A stretch of DNA of 52,112 nt from Bacteroidales bacterium (GTDB lineage Bacteria > Bacteroidota > Bacteroidia > Bacteroidales > UBA932): the NCBI GenBank assembly GCA_017962375.1, contig JAGCVJ010000012.1, positions 1-52,112 on the forward strand, given 5' to 3'. The notes below the pieces were generated by a model. It was not told the DNA's origin and made no database searches. It saw only the letters and a list, made by a program, of their open reading frames with translations. Position 1 is the stretch's first letter. Each line of letters begins with the position of its first letter. The translations under genes were made by a program, and so were the position numbers. Below, in pieces: positions 33,494-41,435 of this stretch.

Positions 33494-34639
33494 TCATTTT
33501 AACAATTCAGCTATAAGGTTTTTCCAGTGGCCCTGGAGGATGATGTGGTGGTTGCCGATAGGGTTCTGGAGGAAGTATTTTGTGGCTTGTTTGTCGGTGA
33601 AGCGGATGAGCTGCTGGGTGCGGCAGAGGTTAGGGGCCTTGCCGTTTTCTATGAGCTCTCCTTCCTCGGCGAAGAATCTGGTCAGGTCTCCGGAAACCTT
33701 GAAGACGGTTACGGGGCCTTCCTTCATATAGCCTCTGATTCCCACTCCGATGCCGGACTCGAAATGAGTGTCAAACTCATAGCGCTCCACCATGTTGAGA
33801 GGAATGGTGCAGTGGGCGAAAAGGACTTCTCCCTTCTCGACATCGATTCTTGCAGGGTTGGCCTGGAAGCCGGATTTGTCGGTAAGGCTTCTGGCGATTA
33901 CCATAGAGAGCATAGCGGGTCCGTCTCCCTCACAGCCAGCTACATAGCCCTCAGAGTTCAGCTTGGCGAGAGCCAGACAGCCGGTGTTCCTGAGACTTGT
34001 GAGAAGGTCGAAGCACCTGATGGTAAAAGCGTTGAGTCTGTGGCTATCAGCAACTGACTTGATTGCCTGGTAGATTGTCAAGGCCCCGTCTTCCTTTGGA
34101 CCTACGTTTTGGCAGAGCCGTTCAACTTCTTCAATCGGGATGTAGTCTATGTCAAAGCCGAGTTTATCCTGAACGGCCTCTCTGTTTACATCGCTGGCTA
34201 TCAGCCAGTCGGACGGTCTTCCTATTATGGCGGCCCTGGTGTTTTTGAGTGCTTTCCTCGCGGCCTCCAGTTGTGTGAGTTCCTGGATTCTGGAAGAAAT
34301 GTACTGGTGAGAGCCGTGGAGTATCTCTCCCCGGATTCCTCTCTGCCTCAGCCAGGAAAGAATTTCCATAGAAGCGGCAAGGGAGTTGTTGCTGTAGGAT
34401 GAGAGCAGATATACGCTTTTCTTTGCATCAAGCACATCCATATACCTCTGTTTGAACAGGTTTTCAGTACCGCCGGTCCTGACGAAGATCAGGTCCAGGT
34501 CCGCCTGCCCCCAGGTGGAGAAGTCTTCTCCCTTGTAGTCGAAGTCGAATTTCAGGCGGGAAAAGAACTCCTTTGTGTACTGCTCAATGCTCTGCTTGTC
34601 GTGAAGCGGTGATGTAAGGGTATATACTGATATGCTCAT
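33494..34639 (-). CDS. L-fucose/L-arabinose isomerase-like protein
   Basis: A 381-residue protein resembling the fucose isomerase superfamily: an N-terminal Rossmann-like part, then GCEGDGPAMLSM and a C-terminal GNHHIILQGHW stretch that recalls the metal-binding end of FucI. It is shorter than true FucI (about 590 residues), so the sugar-isomerase activity is uncertain. It is the middle gene of a tight operon, six bases after the nitroreductase fusion and overlapping the BtuF-like gene. Its link to an ABC importer rather than to sugar genes is unusual. Confidence 0.65.
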   Translation of the reverse strand: MSISVYTLTSPLHDKQSIEQYTKEFFSRLKFDFDYKGEDFSTWGQADLDLIFVRTGGTENLFKQRYMDVLDAKKSVYLLSSYSNNSLAASMEILSWLRQRGIRGEILHGSHQYISSRIQELTQLEAARKALKNTRAAIIGRPSDWLIASDVNREAVQDKLGFDIDYIPIEEVERLCQNVGPKEDGALTIYQAIKSVADSHRLNAFTIRCFDLLTSLRNTGCLALAKLNSEGYVAGCEGDGPAMLSMVIARSLTDKSGFQANPARIDVEKGEVLFAHCTIPLNMVERYEFDTHFESGIGVGIRGYMKEGPVTVFKVSGDLTRFFAEEGELIENGKAPNLCRTQQLIRFTDKQATKYFLQNPIGNHHIILQGHWKNLIAELLK

Positions 34640-34645
34640 TTTTGT

Positions 34646-35821
34646 TTATCTGCGTTTGGCGCTCAGGATACGGCCGATGTACATGTGGTGTACCTTGGTG
34701 TTAGGGCGGTTAGAGTAGAATTCCTTTCCTGGGCCAATCATGTTGTTCATGTCAAACGGGGCTTTGTAAATGAGTTCGCACTCATAGACCTCGTAGGCTT
34801 CCTGGTAGTAAGGGGCGCCGTGCTCGGTAAATTGAACGTGGAGCCCGAGAGCCTTGGCCTTGTCTTCGTCACGTCCGCTGTGGCTTCCCATATAGGCCAG
34901 GATGTCTTTTCTGGACTCGTCGAATGTCATTACGGTGAAGTACTTGCAGTTTTCCATCATCTGCTGGGTGTATCGTGATTCAGACACGTAAACAGTAAGA
35001 GTGTTGACATCGTGGCCCCAGAGATTGCCCAGAGCGCCCCATCCGATGGTCATGGCGTTGCTCTTTTCCTTGTCTCCAACTGCCAGCAGAAGGCCGTCTC
35101 CCTTGAACCAGAGGAACGGGTTGCCGGTGAAGTCGTCTGTGTAGTCGAAAGGCGAGAATACTGTATTTTCTGTCATCTTTTCCATATCTATAGTTTTTCC
35201 GTCTGCGCTTCCGTATCTGTTGTAAGAAACGTTGGCTGGTTTCCATTTGTCCTTAGGGGTTGGATTCTGGGCAGGATAGCCGATTACAACCACGTTCAGA
35301 GGAATAATGTTCTCAGGGAGAGAAAGCACCTCGGCGATGGACTTGCATCTGTCCAGATCCGGATAAACACCTGTCCAGACGGCTCCAAGTCCCACAGCGT
35401 GGGCGGCAAGAAGCAGGTTCTGCGTTGCTGCAGAAGCGTCCTGGATCCAGAAGTAACGTCCTCCGCCGTCCATTGCCTTGAGCATATCTCCGCAGACGGC
35501 TATCGCCAGAGGAGCCTTTGCCACCATTCCGGAATAAGGGCTGGTTTCGGACAGGGCCTTGAGCTGGTCCTTGTCGGTGATAACCACAAAGTGCCATGGC
35601 TGCTTGTTCATGGCGGTAGGGGCGGCCATTGCGGCCTTGAGCATCTTCTCTATCTTGGCCTGCTCAACAGGGACCTCGGTGTAAGCCCTTATGGATGTTC
35701 TTGTTGCAATGTTCTCCAGTACAACGCTTTCGGTGTCAACTTTGTTGCCTTTGCGGGTGAGGAAAAGCAGTATGGCAAGAGCCAGAACTGCCAGGGCGAG
35801 GAGGATTTTTGTGCCTTTCAT
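34646..35821 (-). CDS. Membrane-anchored nitroreductase-flavin reductase fusion
   Basis: A 391-residue protein with one N-terminal hydrophobic helix (about 5-22), a nitroreductase domain (RTSIRAYTEVP at 41-51; AAPTAMNKQPWHF; GLGAVWTGVYP) and a C-terminal flavin-reductase-like domain from about residue 230 (SNAMTIGWGALGNLWG). Both domains bind FMN in known relatives, so the chain could pass electrons between two flavins. The helix would tether it to the inner membrane; the side is not clear. A BluB-type benzimidazole synthase was considered because of the cobalamin setting, but the motifs are those of ordinary nitroreductases. It lies 10 bases after the MarC gene. Confidence 0.82.
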   Translation of the reverse strand: MKGTKILLALAVLALAILLFLTRKGNKVDTESVVLENIATRTSIRAYTEVPVEQAKIEKMLKAAMAAPTAMNKQPWHFVVITDKDQLKALSETSPYSGMVAKAPLAIAVCGDMLKAMDGGGRYFWIQDASAATQNLLLAAHAVGLGAVWTGVYPDLDRCKSIAEVLSLPENIIPLNVVVIGYPAQNPTPKDKWKPANVSYNRYGSADGKTIDMEKMTENTVFSPFDYTDDFTGNPFLWFKGDGLLLAVGDKEKSNAMTIGWGALGNLWGHDVNTLTVYVSESRYTQQMMENCKYFTVMTFDESRKDILAYMGSHSGRDEDKAKALGLHVQFTEHGAPYYQEAYEVYECELIYKAPFDMNNMIGPGKEFYSNRPNTKVHHMYIGRILSAKRR

Positions 35822-35831
35822 CTTAGATTAT

Positions 35832-36422
35832 TTATTGGTGCAGAATTTTCATCAGGTTGGTTGCAAACAGCTTAACGCTCATTGCCAGAAGAATGATGCC
35901 GAAGAATTTCCTCAGCACATAAACCGTGCTTTTGCCCAGAACTCTCTCAATCCAGGAAACTTTCCTCAGGACGATGAACACTATGATCATATTCAGTGCT
36001 ATCGCGATGATAATGTTGATTACAGAGTATTCTGCCCTGAGAGAGAGCATTGTGGTAAGGGCTCCGGCACCGGCTATAAGCGGGAAAATCAGAGGCACGA
36101 TGGTTGGGCTTCCGCCCGGAGAGTCGTTGTAGCGGAAAATCTCTATGCCGAGTATCATTTCAAGGGCCAAGGCGAAGATAACCAGGGCTCCCGCTGTGGC
36201 AAACTCGTAGATTTCAACGCCGAACAGAGCCAGCATCCAGTTTCCGGCAAAAAGGAAGAACATGAACAGCAAGAACGCCCCGATGGCGGCCTTGCCGGCC
36301 TCGATCTTCTTGCCCTTGGCCTGGAGGTCAAGCACAATAGGGGTGCTTCCGGTGATGTCTATAATGGCGAACATCACCATGAAAGCACTGGCTATCTCTC
36401 TTATGCTAAGATACATTTCCAT
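35832..36422 (-). CDS. MarC-family integral membrane protein
   Basis: A 196-residue protein with six hydrophobic helices. The start of the family pattern (FMVMFAIIDITGSTPIVLDL), the middle FATAGALVIFALALEMILG and the PLIFPLIAGAGALTTML stretch are typical of MarC/YhgN. The molecular function of the family is not settled; an early link to multiple antibiotic resistance has been withdrawn. It sits three bases after the desulfhydrase gene and is co-transcribed with it. Confidence 0.88.
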   Translation of the reverse strand: MEMYLSIREIASAFMVMFAIIDITGSTPIVLDLQAKGKKIEAGKAAIGAFLLFMFFLFAGNWMLALFGVEIYEFATAGALVIFALALEMILGIEIFRYNDSPGGSPTIVPLIFPLIAGAGALTTMLSLRAEYSVINIIIAIALNMIIVFIVLRKVSWIERVLGKSTVYVLRKFFGIILLAMSVKLFATNLMKILHQ

Positions 36423-36425
36423 AGG

Positions 36426-37439
36426 CTAAAGAGGGAAGGTGTCGCTGATAGGGAACAATCCGAACAGTCCGCCGGTGTGGATGAACAGCACGTTGTCCTC
36501 AGGGTTGATGGCGGTCTTAGGGTCGGCATTCTTCTGCAGCTCGTTCCAGAGGCCGTACATAGCCTTGCCAGTGTAGACCGGATCCAGGATGAGGCCCTCC
36601 AGGCGGGCAATCTTGCGGATGAATTCCAGTTCCTCAGGGCGGCTTAGGGCATAGCCTATGCCTACATACTTGTCATTTATCTCGATATTATCGCGCAATA
36701 ACACTGCGTTGCTATAATCTTCTGTGTCAAGAAATTCTTTAAGGAGTGGTTTGGCTTCATTAGAGATTCTGTCGGCAATGTCGGTAAAGTACTTGATATC
36801 GTCGCAGACAGCCATTCCTATACATCTCTTGCCGAGCTTGCCCAGCTCGTTTGCCAGATGCAGGCCGGCTATGGTGCCGCCGCTTCCGGTTGCCACAACA
36901 ATGGTATTGAAGGTAATTCCCATCTGCTTTTCCTGCTCGAGGATCTCCTGCATGCAGGTGTAGTAACCAAGGGTTCCAATGGCGTTGGACGCCCCTTCCG
37001 GAATTATGTAAGGCTTGTGGCCCTGCTTTCTGTATTTCTCGGCCATCTCCTCCATAATTTCCTGGCGGTAGTTGCGGTACTCGTCTTTGGTGCAGAACCT
37101 TACGTCCGCTCCTAGAAGGCGGTCCAGGAAGTAGTTGCCCCTTACCGGAGGCTCGTCGCTGATTCTAAGAAGAACAGCAGATTTCATGCACATGAGAGTA
37201 GCGGCGGCTACCGTTGCCCTGCAGTGGTTGGACTGAATGCCTCCGCAGGTAATCAGCATATCGCAGCCTTGCTCAATGGCGTCGGCCACTTCAAATTCCA
37301 GTTTGCGTACCTTGTTGCCGGTCAGCTCGCTGCCGGTCTGGTCGTCTCTCTTGATGTAGATGTTTGCGCCAAGCTCATTTGAGAGCCTTTCCAGGCGATA
37401 GATTTTGGTGGGCAGATTTGCCAGTCTTATTCTTTTCAT
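36426..37439 (-). CDS. dcyD: D-cysteine desulfhydrase / ACC-deaminase-family PLP enzyme
   Basis: Fold-type II PLP enzyme. The N-terminal YIKRDDQTGSELTGNKVRKL carries the PLP lysine; CGGIQSNHCRATV and VVATGSGGTIAG bind substrate and phosphate. The family includes D-cysteine desulfhydrase (pyruvate, sulfide and ammonia from D-cysteine) and ACC deaminase; the former is likelier in an anaerobe. I start at the ATG complementary to 37437-37439 (MKRIRLANLP, 337 residues). An upstream ATG at 37472 would fall before the -7 element at 37448-37455. First gene of a five-gene operon that ends with the BtuF-like lipoprotein. Confidence 0.85.
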   Translation of the reverse strand: MKRIRLANLPTKIYRLERLSNELGANIYIKRDDQTGSELTGNKVRKLEFEVADAIEQGCDMLITCGGIQSNHCRATVAAATLMCMKSAVLLRISDEPPVRGNYFLDRLLGADVRFCTKDEYRNYRQEIMEEMAEKYRKQGHKPYIIPEGASNAIGTLGYYTCMQEILEQEKQMGITFNTIVVATGSGGTIAGLHLANELGKLGKRCIGMAVCDDIKYFTDIADRISNEAKPLLKEFLDTEDYSNAVLLRDNIEINDKYVGIGYALSRPEELEFIRKIARLEGLILDPVYTGKAMYGLWNELQKNADPKTAINPEDNVLFIHTGGLFGLFPISDTFPL

Positions 37440-37447
37440 AGTAAGAG

Positions 37448-37455
37448 CAAATTTA
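37448..37455 (-). promoter_or_regulatory. Promoter -7 element of the dcyD operon
   Basis: TAAATTTG on the minus strand, eight bases before the chosen ATG. No exact TTTG is found at the -33 distance. Confidence 0.5.
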
Positions 37456-37505
37456 GTTAAATTTGTGCCCATCTGAAATACTTTGAATAGATAATTGATT
37501 AAGAT

Positions 37506-40500
37506 ATGCGTTCGTTAAGATTCATTTTGAGGGCAGCGGCGGTTTTGGCGGCTGCAGTACTTCTTCTTCCAACAGCCTCTTTTTCTCAGGGCAAGAATTA
37601 TCCCGATGATATTCTGAAGGGCAAGAATTCCGTTAAAGTAACTGATCTCAAGCAGTTTGACAAGGCCTCTCTGGCAGTCAGAGACTACCTGAGAACTCTT
37701 TCCAACGGAGTTAAGGTTCCTATCAAAGTGGAAAACGCCTACACGTTCAAGGGCAACGATTCTCTTTACGTGAATTTCAACAGAAATGTGGCGGACTTTC
37801 CTATCCGCCCAGAAGGCTTGAGCAAGATCTACGAACTGGTAAAGAGCAACCTGCCTTCATCGCTGAAGACCAAGAAACTGGCCATTTTTGCGGCTGGCAG
37901 CAAGCTGGAGCATCTGGTGACTCCTTTCTACAACCCGAACGGCAAGTTTGCCAAGACTCAGAAAGACGGTATAATTAAGGTGTCTTCCACTGAAAAAAGG
38001 CTGAAGGAACTGGAAGGCAAGCCTTATTCCATTTCCCGCGGCCTTCAGGACAGGCATATAGCCATGCAGAACAGCCACGGCTGGTTCTACGAGACTACTC
38101 TAGACCGCTGGGAGTTCCAGAGGGCCAGGCTGTTCGGAGTGGTTGAGGATACCTATACAATGAGCTATGTTGAGCCGTTCCTGGTTCCTATGCTCGAGAA
38201 TGCCGGAGCCGTGGTTCTGCTTCCAAAGGAGAGAGACTGGACCAAGGTGGAGGTGATTGTAGACAATGACACCCAGACAAACGGATACTCCTCTTCCAAC
38301 GGCTCTTACGCCTGGAACAAAGGTGATGAGCCTGGCTTCGCTCATCCTAAGAAGAGCTATGTCTTCGGCGAGAACCCATTCAAGATGGGATCTTATATGC
38401 AGGTTGAAGGCCTGCTTTCATCAGAGAATCAGGACAAGGCCGGCAAGTCTTTGAACGAGAGCACCATAACCTGGACTCCTACCTTTGAGGAGGATGGAGA
38501 CTATGCGGTTTACATCTCTTACCACACTCTTCCAAGCAGCGCAGACAACGTTTCCTACACCGTCAAGTACAGCGGCGGGCAGGCTGCCTATACTATCAAC
38601 CAGAAGATGGGTGGCGGAATGTGGATTTACCTGGGCACTTTCCACTTCAAGAAAGGAGTTCAGGACCAGGGAGTTACTTTGACCAATGCCAAGAGCTACG
38701 GAACTGTTACTGCTGATGCCTGCAAGTTCGGAGGCGGAATGGGCAACATCGCCAGAGGAAAGGGAGAGGGATTTGTCAGCGGAATGCCTCGTTTCCTTGA
38801 GGGCGCCCGCTACTATCTGCAGTGGAGCGGATTCGCCGATACGGTTTACTCAGTATCTCACAATGAAAACGACTATACAGACGACTACGTATCCAGAGGC
38901 AAGTTCGTCAACGCCATTGCCGGAGGTTCCAAGGCCCTTCGCAAATGGGGCGCAGAGAGCCGCCATATTCCGGTTGATCTGTCTTTCGCCTTCCATACGG
39001 ATGCCGGCAACGCTCTCAGCGATACCATTATAGGAACTCTCTCCATCTACACCCGCACTTGCAAGGACTTCGGCGGGGAGAATCTCTATCCTAACGGAGA
39101 CGACCGTCTTCTGGGCCGCTATCTGGCGGATATAGTCCAGACTCAGCTTGTTGACGACATTTCAGACAAGTACGGCTTTGCCTGGAGCCGCCGTCAGCTT
39201 TGGGACCGTTCTTACTCGGAGAGCCGTTCTCCTCAGGTTCCTGGAATGCTGCTGGAGTTCCTCTCTCACCACAACTATGCAGACATGAAGTTCGGCCTTG
39301 ACCCGGACTTCCGATTCACAGCATCCAGAGCTATTTACAAAGGTATCCTCAAGTTCCTCGCCATGAAGAACAACGTGCCTTACACCGTTCAGCCTCTGCC
39401 TGTCAACAATATGCAGGTGGCTTTCGAGAACCCTTCAAAGCGCGATGTTGAAGTTGAGAAGACCGTTCAGGCTCAGAAGAAAGGCGCCAAGAAGTCTCAG
39501 GGAGCCACAACTGTCAAGAAAACAGTGACTTCATTCGATGCAATGAGCGAGGGCGAGTTGCACGCCGTGGTTACCTGGTCCCCGGTTGAGGACAAGCTGG
39601 AGCCTACCGCAACTCCAACCGGCTATGTGGTTTACACTGCTATAGATGACAACGGCTTTGACATGGGAACCTACACCCAGGAGCCTAAATACCGCACCAA
39701 GATCCAGAAAGACCACATCTACCGCTTCAAGGTAACTGCCGTGAACGACGGCGGCGAGAGCTTTGCTTCCGAGGTTGTTGCCATCGGCACTCCTTCCAAG
39801 CGCAAGTCTGATGACATCGTGCTGGTAGTTAACGCTTTCGACAGGGTGGGCGCTCCTAAGTGGCTCCAGAGCCGCGACTCTACCATTGCCGGTTTCATGG
39901 CAGACTATGACCACGGAGTTCCTTACATCAAGGACGCTTCCTACCTTGGCAAGATGTACGAGTACAGAAGAGAGGTTCCTTGGACAGACGATGACGCTCC
40001 AGGCTTCGGCGCATGCTACAACGACCAGGCTGGAAACGTAATTGCCGGAAATACCTTTGACTACGCATACGACCATGGCCTGGCATTCATGCACAACGGT
40101 TATGCTTTCATATCTTCTACCAGAAGCGCTGTAGAAAGCGGCAAGACAGATATGAGCAAGTATTTCATCTGCGATCTTATCCTTGGCAAGCAGTGCCAGA
40201 GCAATGACGGCTCCCTGACCAAGCTGGTCAAGTTCCACGCCTACACTCCTGCGCTGAAGAAGGCTATAAAAGACTTCTGCTCAAACGGAAGAAACCTTCT
40301 CATTTCCGGTGCATACGTGGCTACAGACCTTGTAGACGCATACGAAGTTGACAAGAAGGAAGGCCCTAAGTTCCTCGGCGATGTGCTCAAGATCAAGTGG
40401 ATGACTCACTCCGCCGCCACTGACGGCAGGGTAGCTGCAGTTATGAACGACTACGGCTTCAGCGGAAACTACGAGTTCTACAGCGAACTTAACGACAAGA

Positions 40501-40712
40501 AATATGTCTGCGAAGCTCCTGACGCCTTCACTCCTGCAGGCAAGGATTCCTACACCATCTTCCGCTATCCACAGACCAGCATCAGCGCTGCTGTGGCTTA
40601 TCCTGGCAAGACTTACAAGAGCGTGGCCTTCGGCTTCCCGATCGAGACTCTCAAGTCTCAGGATCAGATAGACAAGCTCATCGGCCAGACCATAAACTTC
40701 TTCACGAAGTAG
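37506..40712 (+). CDS. Large secreted protein with amidase-like and golvesin-like domains
   Basis: A 1068-residue exported protein: the signal peptide ends near residue 27 (SFSQG). Residues near 185-192 read QNSHGWFYE and, near 495, FAFHTDAG; both resemble the zinc-site segments of N-acetylmuramoyl-L-alanine amidases but are far apart, because a golvesin-like beta domain (about residues 245-400) lies between. A fibronectin type III-like module follows near 680-770 (GYVVYTAIDDN, YRFKVTAVNDGG), then a C-terminal domain. Related Bacteroidetes proteins are often labelled xanthan lyase or amidase without proof. Peptidoglycan or glycan processing in the periplasm is plausible. It stands alone, divergent from dcyD. 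Confidence 0.75.
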   Translation: MRSLRFILRAAAVLAAAVLLLPTASFSQGKNYPDDILKGKNSVKVTDLKQFDKASLAVRDYLRTLSNGVKVPIKVENAYTFKGNDSLYVNFNRNVADFPIRPEGLSKIYELVKSNLPSSLKTKKLAIFAAGSKLEHLVTPFYNPNGKFAKTQKDGIIKVSSTEKRLKELEGKPYSISRGLQDRHIAMQNSHGWFYETTLDRWEFQRARLFGVVEDTYTMSYVEPFLVPMLENAGAVVLLPKERDWTKVEVIVDNDTQTNGYSSSNGSYAWNKGDEPGFAHPKKSYVFGENPFKMGSYMQVEGLLSSENQDKAGKSLNESTITWTPTFEEDGDYAVYISYHTLPSSADNVSYTVKYSGGQAAYTINQKMGGGMWIYLGTFHFKKGVQDQGVTLTNAKSYGTVTADACKFGGGMGNIARGKGEGFVSGMPRFLEGARYYLQWSGFADTVYSVSHNENDYTDDYVSRGKFVNAIAGGSKALRKWGAESRHIPVDLSFAFHTDAGNALSDTIIGTLSIYTRTCKDFGGENLYPNGDDRLLGRYLADIVQTQLVDDISDKYGFAWSRRQLWDRSYSESRSPQVPGMLLEFLSHHNYADMKFGLDPDFRFTASRAIYKGILKFLAMKNNVPYTVQPLPVNNMQVAFENPSKRDVEVEKTVQAQKKGAKKSQGATTVKKTVTSFDAMSEGELHAVVTWSPVEDKLEPTATPTGYVVYTAIDDNGFDMGTYTQEPKYRTKIQKDHIYRFKVTAVNDGGESFASEVVAIGTPSKRKSDDIVLVVNAFDRVGAPKWLQSRDSTIAGFMADYDHGVPYIKDASYLGKMYEYRREVPWTDDDAPGFGACYNDQAGNVIAGNTFDYAYDHGLAFMHNGYAFISSTRSAVESGKTDMSKYFICDLILGKQCQSNDGSLTKLVKFHAYTPALKKAIKDFCSNGRNLLISGAYVATDLVDAYEVDKKEGPKFLGDVLKIKWMTHSAATDGRVAAVMNDYGFSGNYEFYSELNDKKYVCEAPDAFTPAGKDSYTIFRYPQTSISAAVAYPGKTYKSVAFGFPIETLKSQDQIDKLIGQTINFFTK

Positions 40713-40748
40713 GGATCCAGCTTCGATAGAGCCTTTAAAAAGAAAATA

Positions 40749-40778
40749 AGAGAGACTGGCCATAAGGTCAGTCCCTCT
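40749..40778. terminator. Bidirectional terminator between the amidase-like gene and rnpB
   Basis: A 13-position stem with one mismatch (arms 40749-40761 and 40766-40778, 4-base loop). On the minus strand it is followed by TATTTTCTTTTT, a good tail for RNase P RNA; on the plus strand by ATTTTAAGG, a weaker one. Confidence 0.7.
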
Positions 40779-40785
40779 ATTTTAA

Positions 40786-41115
40786 GGTACGGGTTAAGCC
40801 GGATTCTGTCCCCTTGCGGGTCTTTATCATTTATCTGGCGCAGCTTACCCCTCGGCAAAGGACGGGCAGCCCTTAAATGCCGATATACATAGCCTTGCAG
40901 GATGCGGTGGAGTACCCTCGTCATGTCGCCATAACCAGTCGTGAGCTCTTGCCTCGCGTTTTCACCCTTACCTCTAGCCTTGCGGATAGGGGCGGTTGTT
41001 TTCTGTTACCCCGAACATAAGCTTACGCCCATCTGTGCTTTCTACAGCGCATTGCCCTTTCCTGTCCGGACTTTCCTCCGGTTTCCCGGCGATAAAGTCT
41101 CCCGTACCGGCGACA
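40786..41115 (-). ncRNA. rnpB: RNase P RNA (M1 RNA)
   Basis: Catalytic RNA that matures tRNA 5' ends. On the minus strand the conserved P4 region reads GAGGAAAGTCCGGACAGG near the 5' end. The 3' part has AGGGTACTCCACCGCATC and ends with ACAGAATCCGGCTTAACCCG, the universal closing motif. A TATCTTTG element lies just upstream of the 5' end (complement of about 41113-41120). Total length of about 330 bases fits the bacterial type A form; exact ends are estimates. Confidence 0.93.
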
Positions 41116-41174
41116 AAGATAATGCAAATTTCCGGGTCTCGGTCTTATTGATGGAATAATAGAGACTTCTTTTG

Positions 41175-41182
41175 TATCTTTG
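41175..41182 (+). promoter_or_regulatory. Promoter -7 element of the riboswitch-DASS transcript
   Basis: TATCTTTG just before the second cobalamin riboswitch. A TTG lies further upstream but at 24 bases, outside the usual spacing. Confidence 0.5.
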
Positions 41183-41185
41183 CGA

Positions 41186-41365
41186 TGCAAAACGGTGAGA
41201 TGACGGTTATCGGCCCGAATCTTTAAAAGGGAATCCAGTGAAAAGCCGGAGCAGTGCCCGCTACTGTAATATCCGATCCTTTGTGGATATATGGAATTTG
41301 CCACTGTTTCTTTGAAATGGGAAGGCCCGTAGGATAGAGTCAGGAAACCTGCCGGGTTGCTTAGT
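41186..41365 (+). promoter_or_regulatory. Cobalamin riboswitch before a dicarboxylate transporter
   Basis: A textbook match: GGGAATCCAGTGAAAAGCC near 41228, then GGAGCAGTGCCCGCTACTG, GCCACTG near 41300, GGGAAGGCCCG near 41320 and the B12 box AGTCAGGAAACCTGCCGGG near 41338. Downstream, TTCCAGC/GCTGGAA forms a hairpin (about 41402-41422) just before the start region and may mask translation. The only gene after it on the strand encodes a DASS transporter. Confidence 0.93.
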
Positions 41366-41435
41366 TAACAAAGTTCCCGGGCAAGGAACCTATTAATTAA
41401 CTTCCAGCGGTTAAAGCTGGAAAAACTTATTTGTT

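Noticed and set aside
34646-35821. BluB (dimethylbenzimidazole synthase)
   Set aside because: The nitroreductase domain has ordinary nitroreductase motifs, is fused to a flavin reductase and anchored; BluB also needs oxygen, which does not fit an anaerobic pathway.
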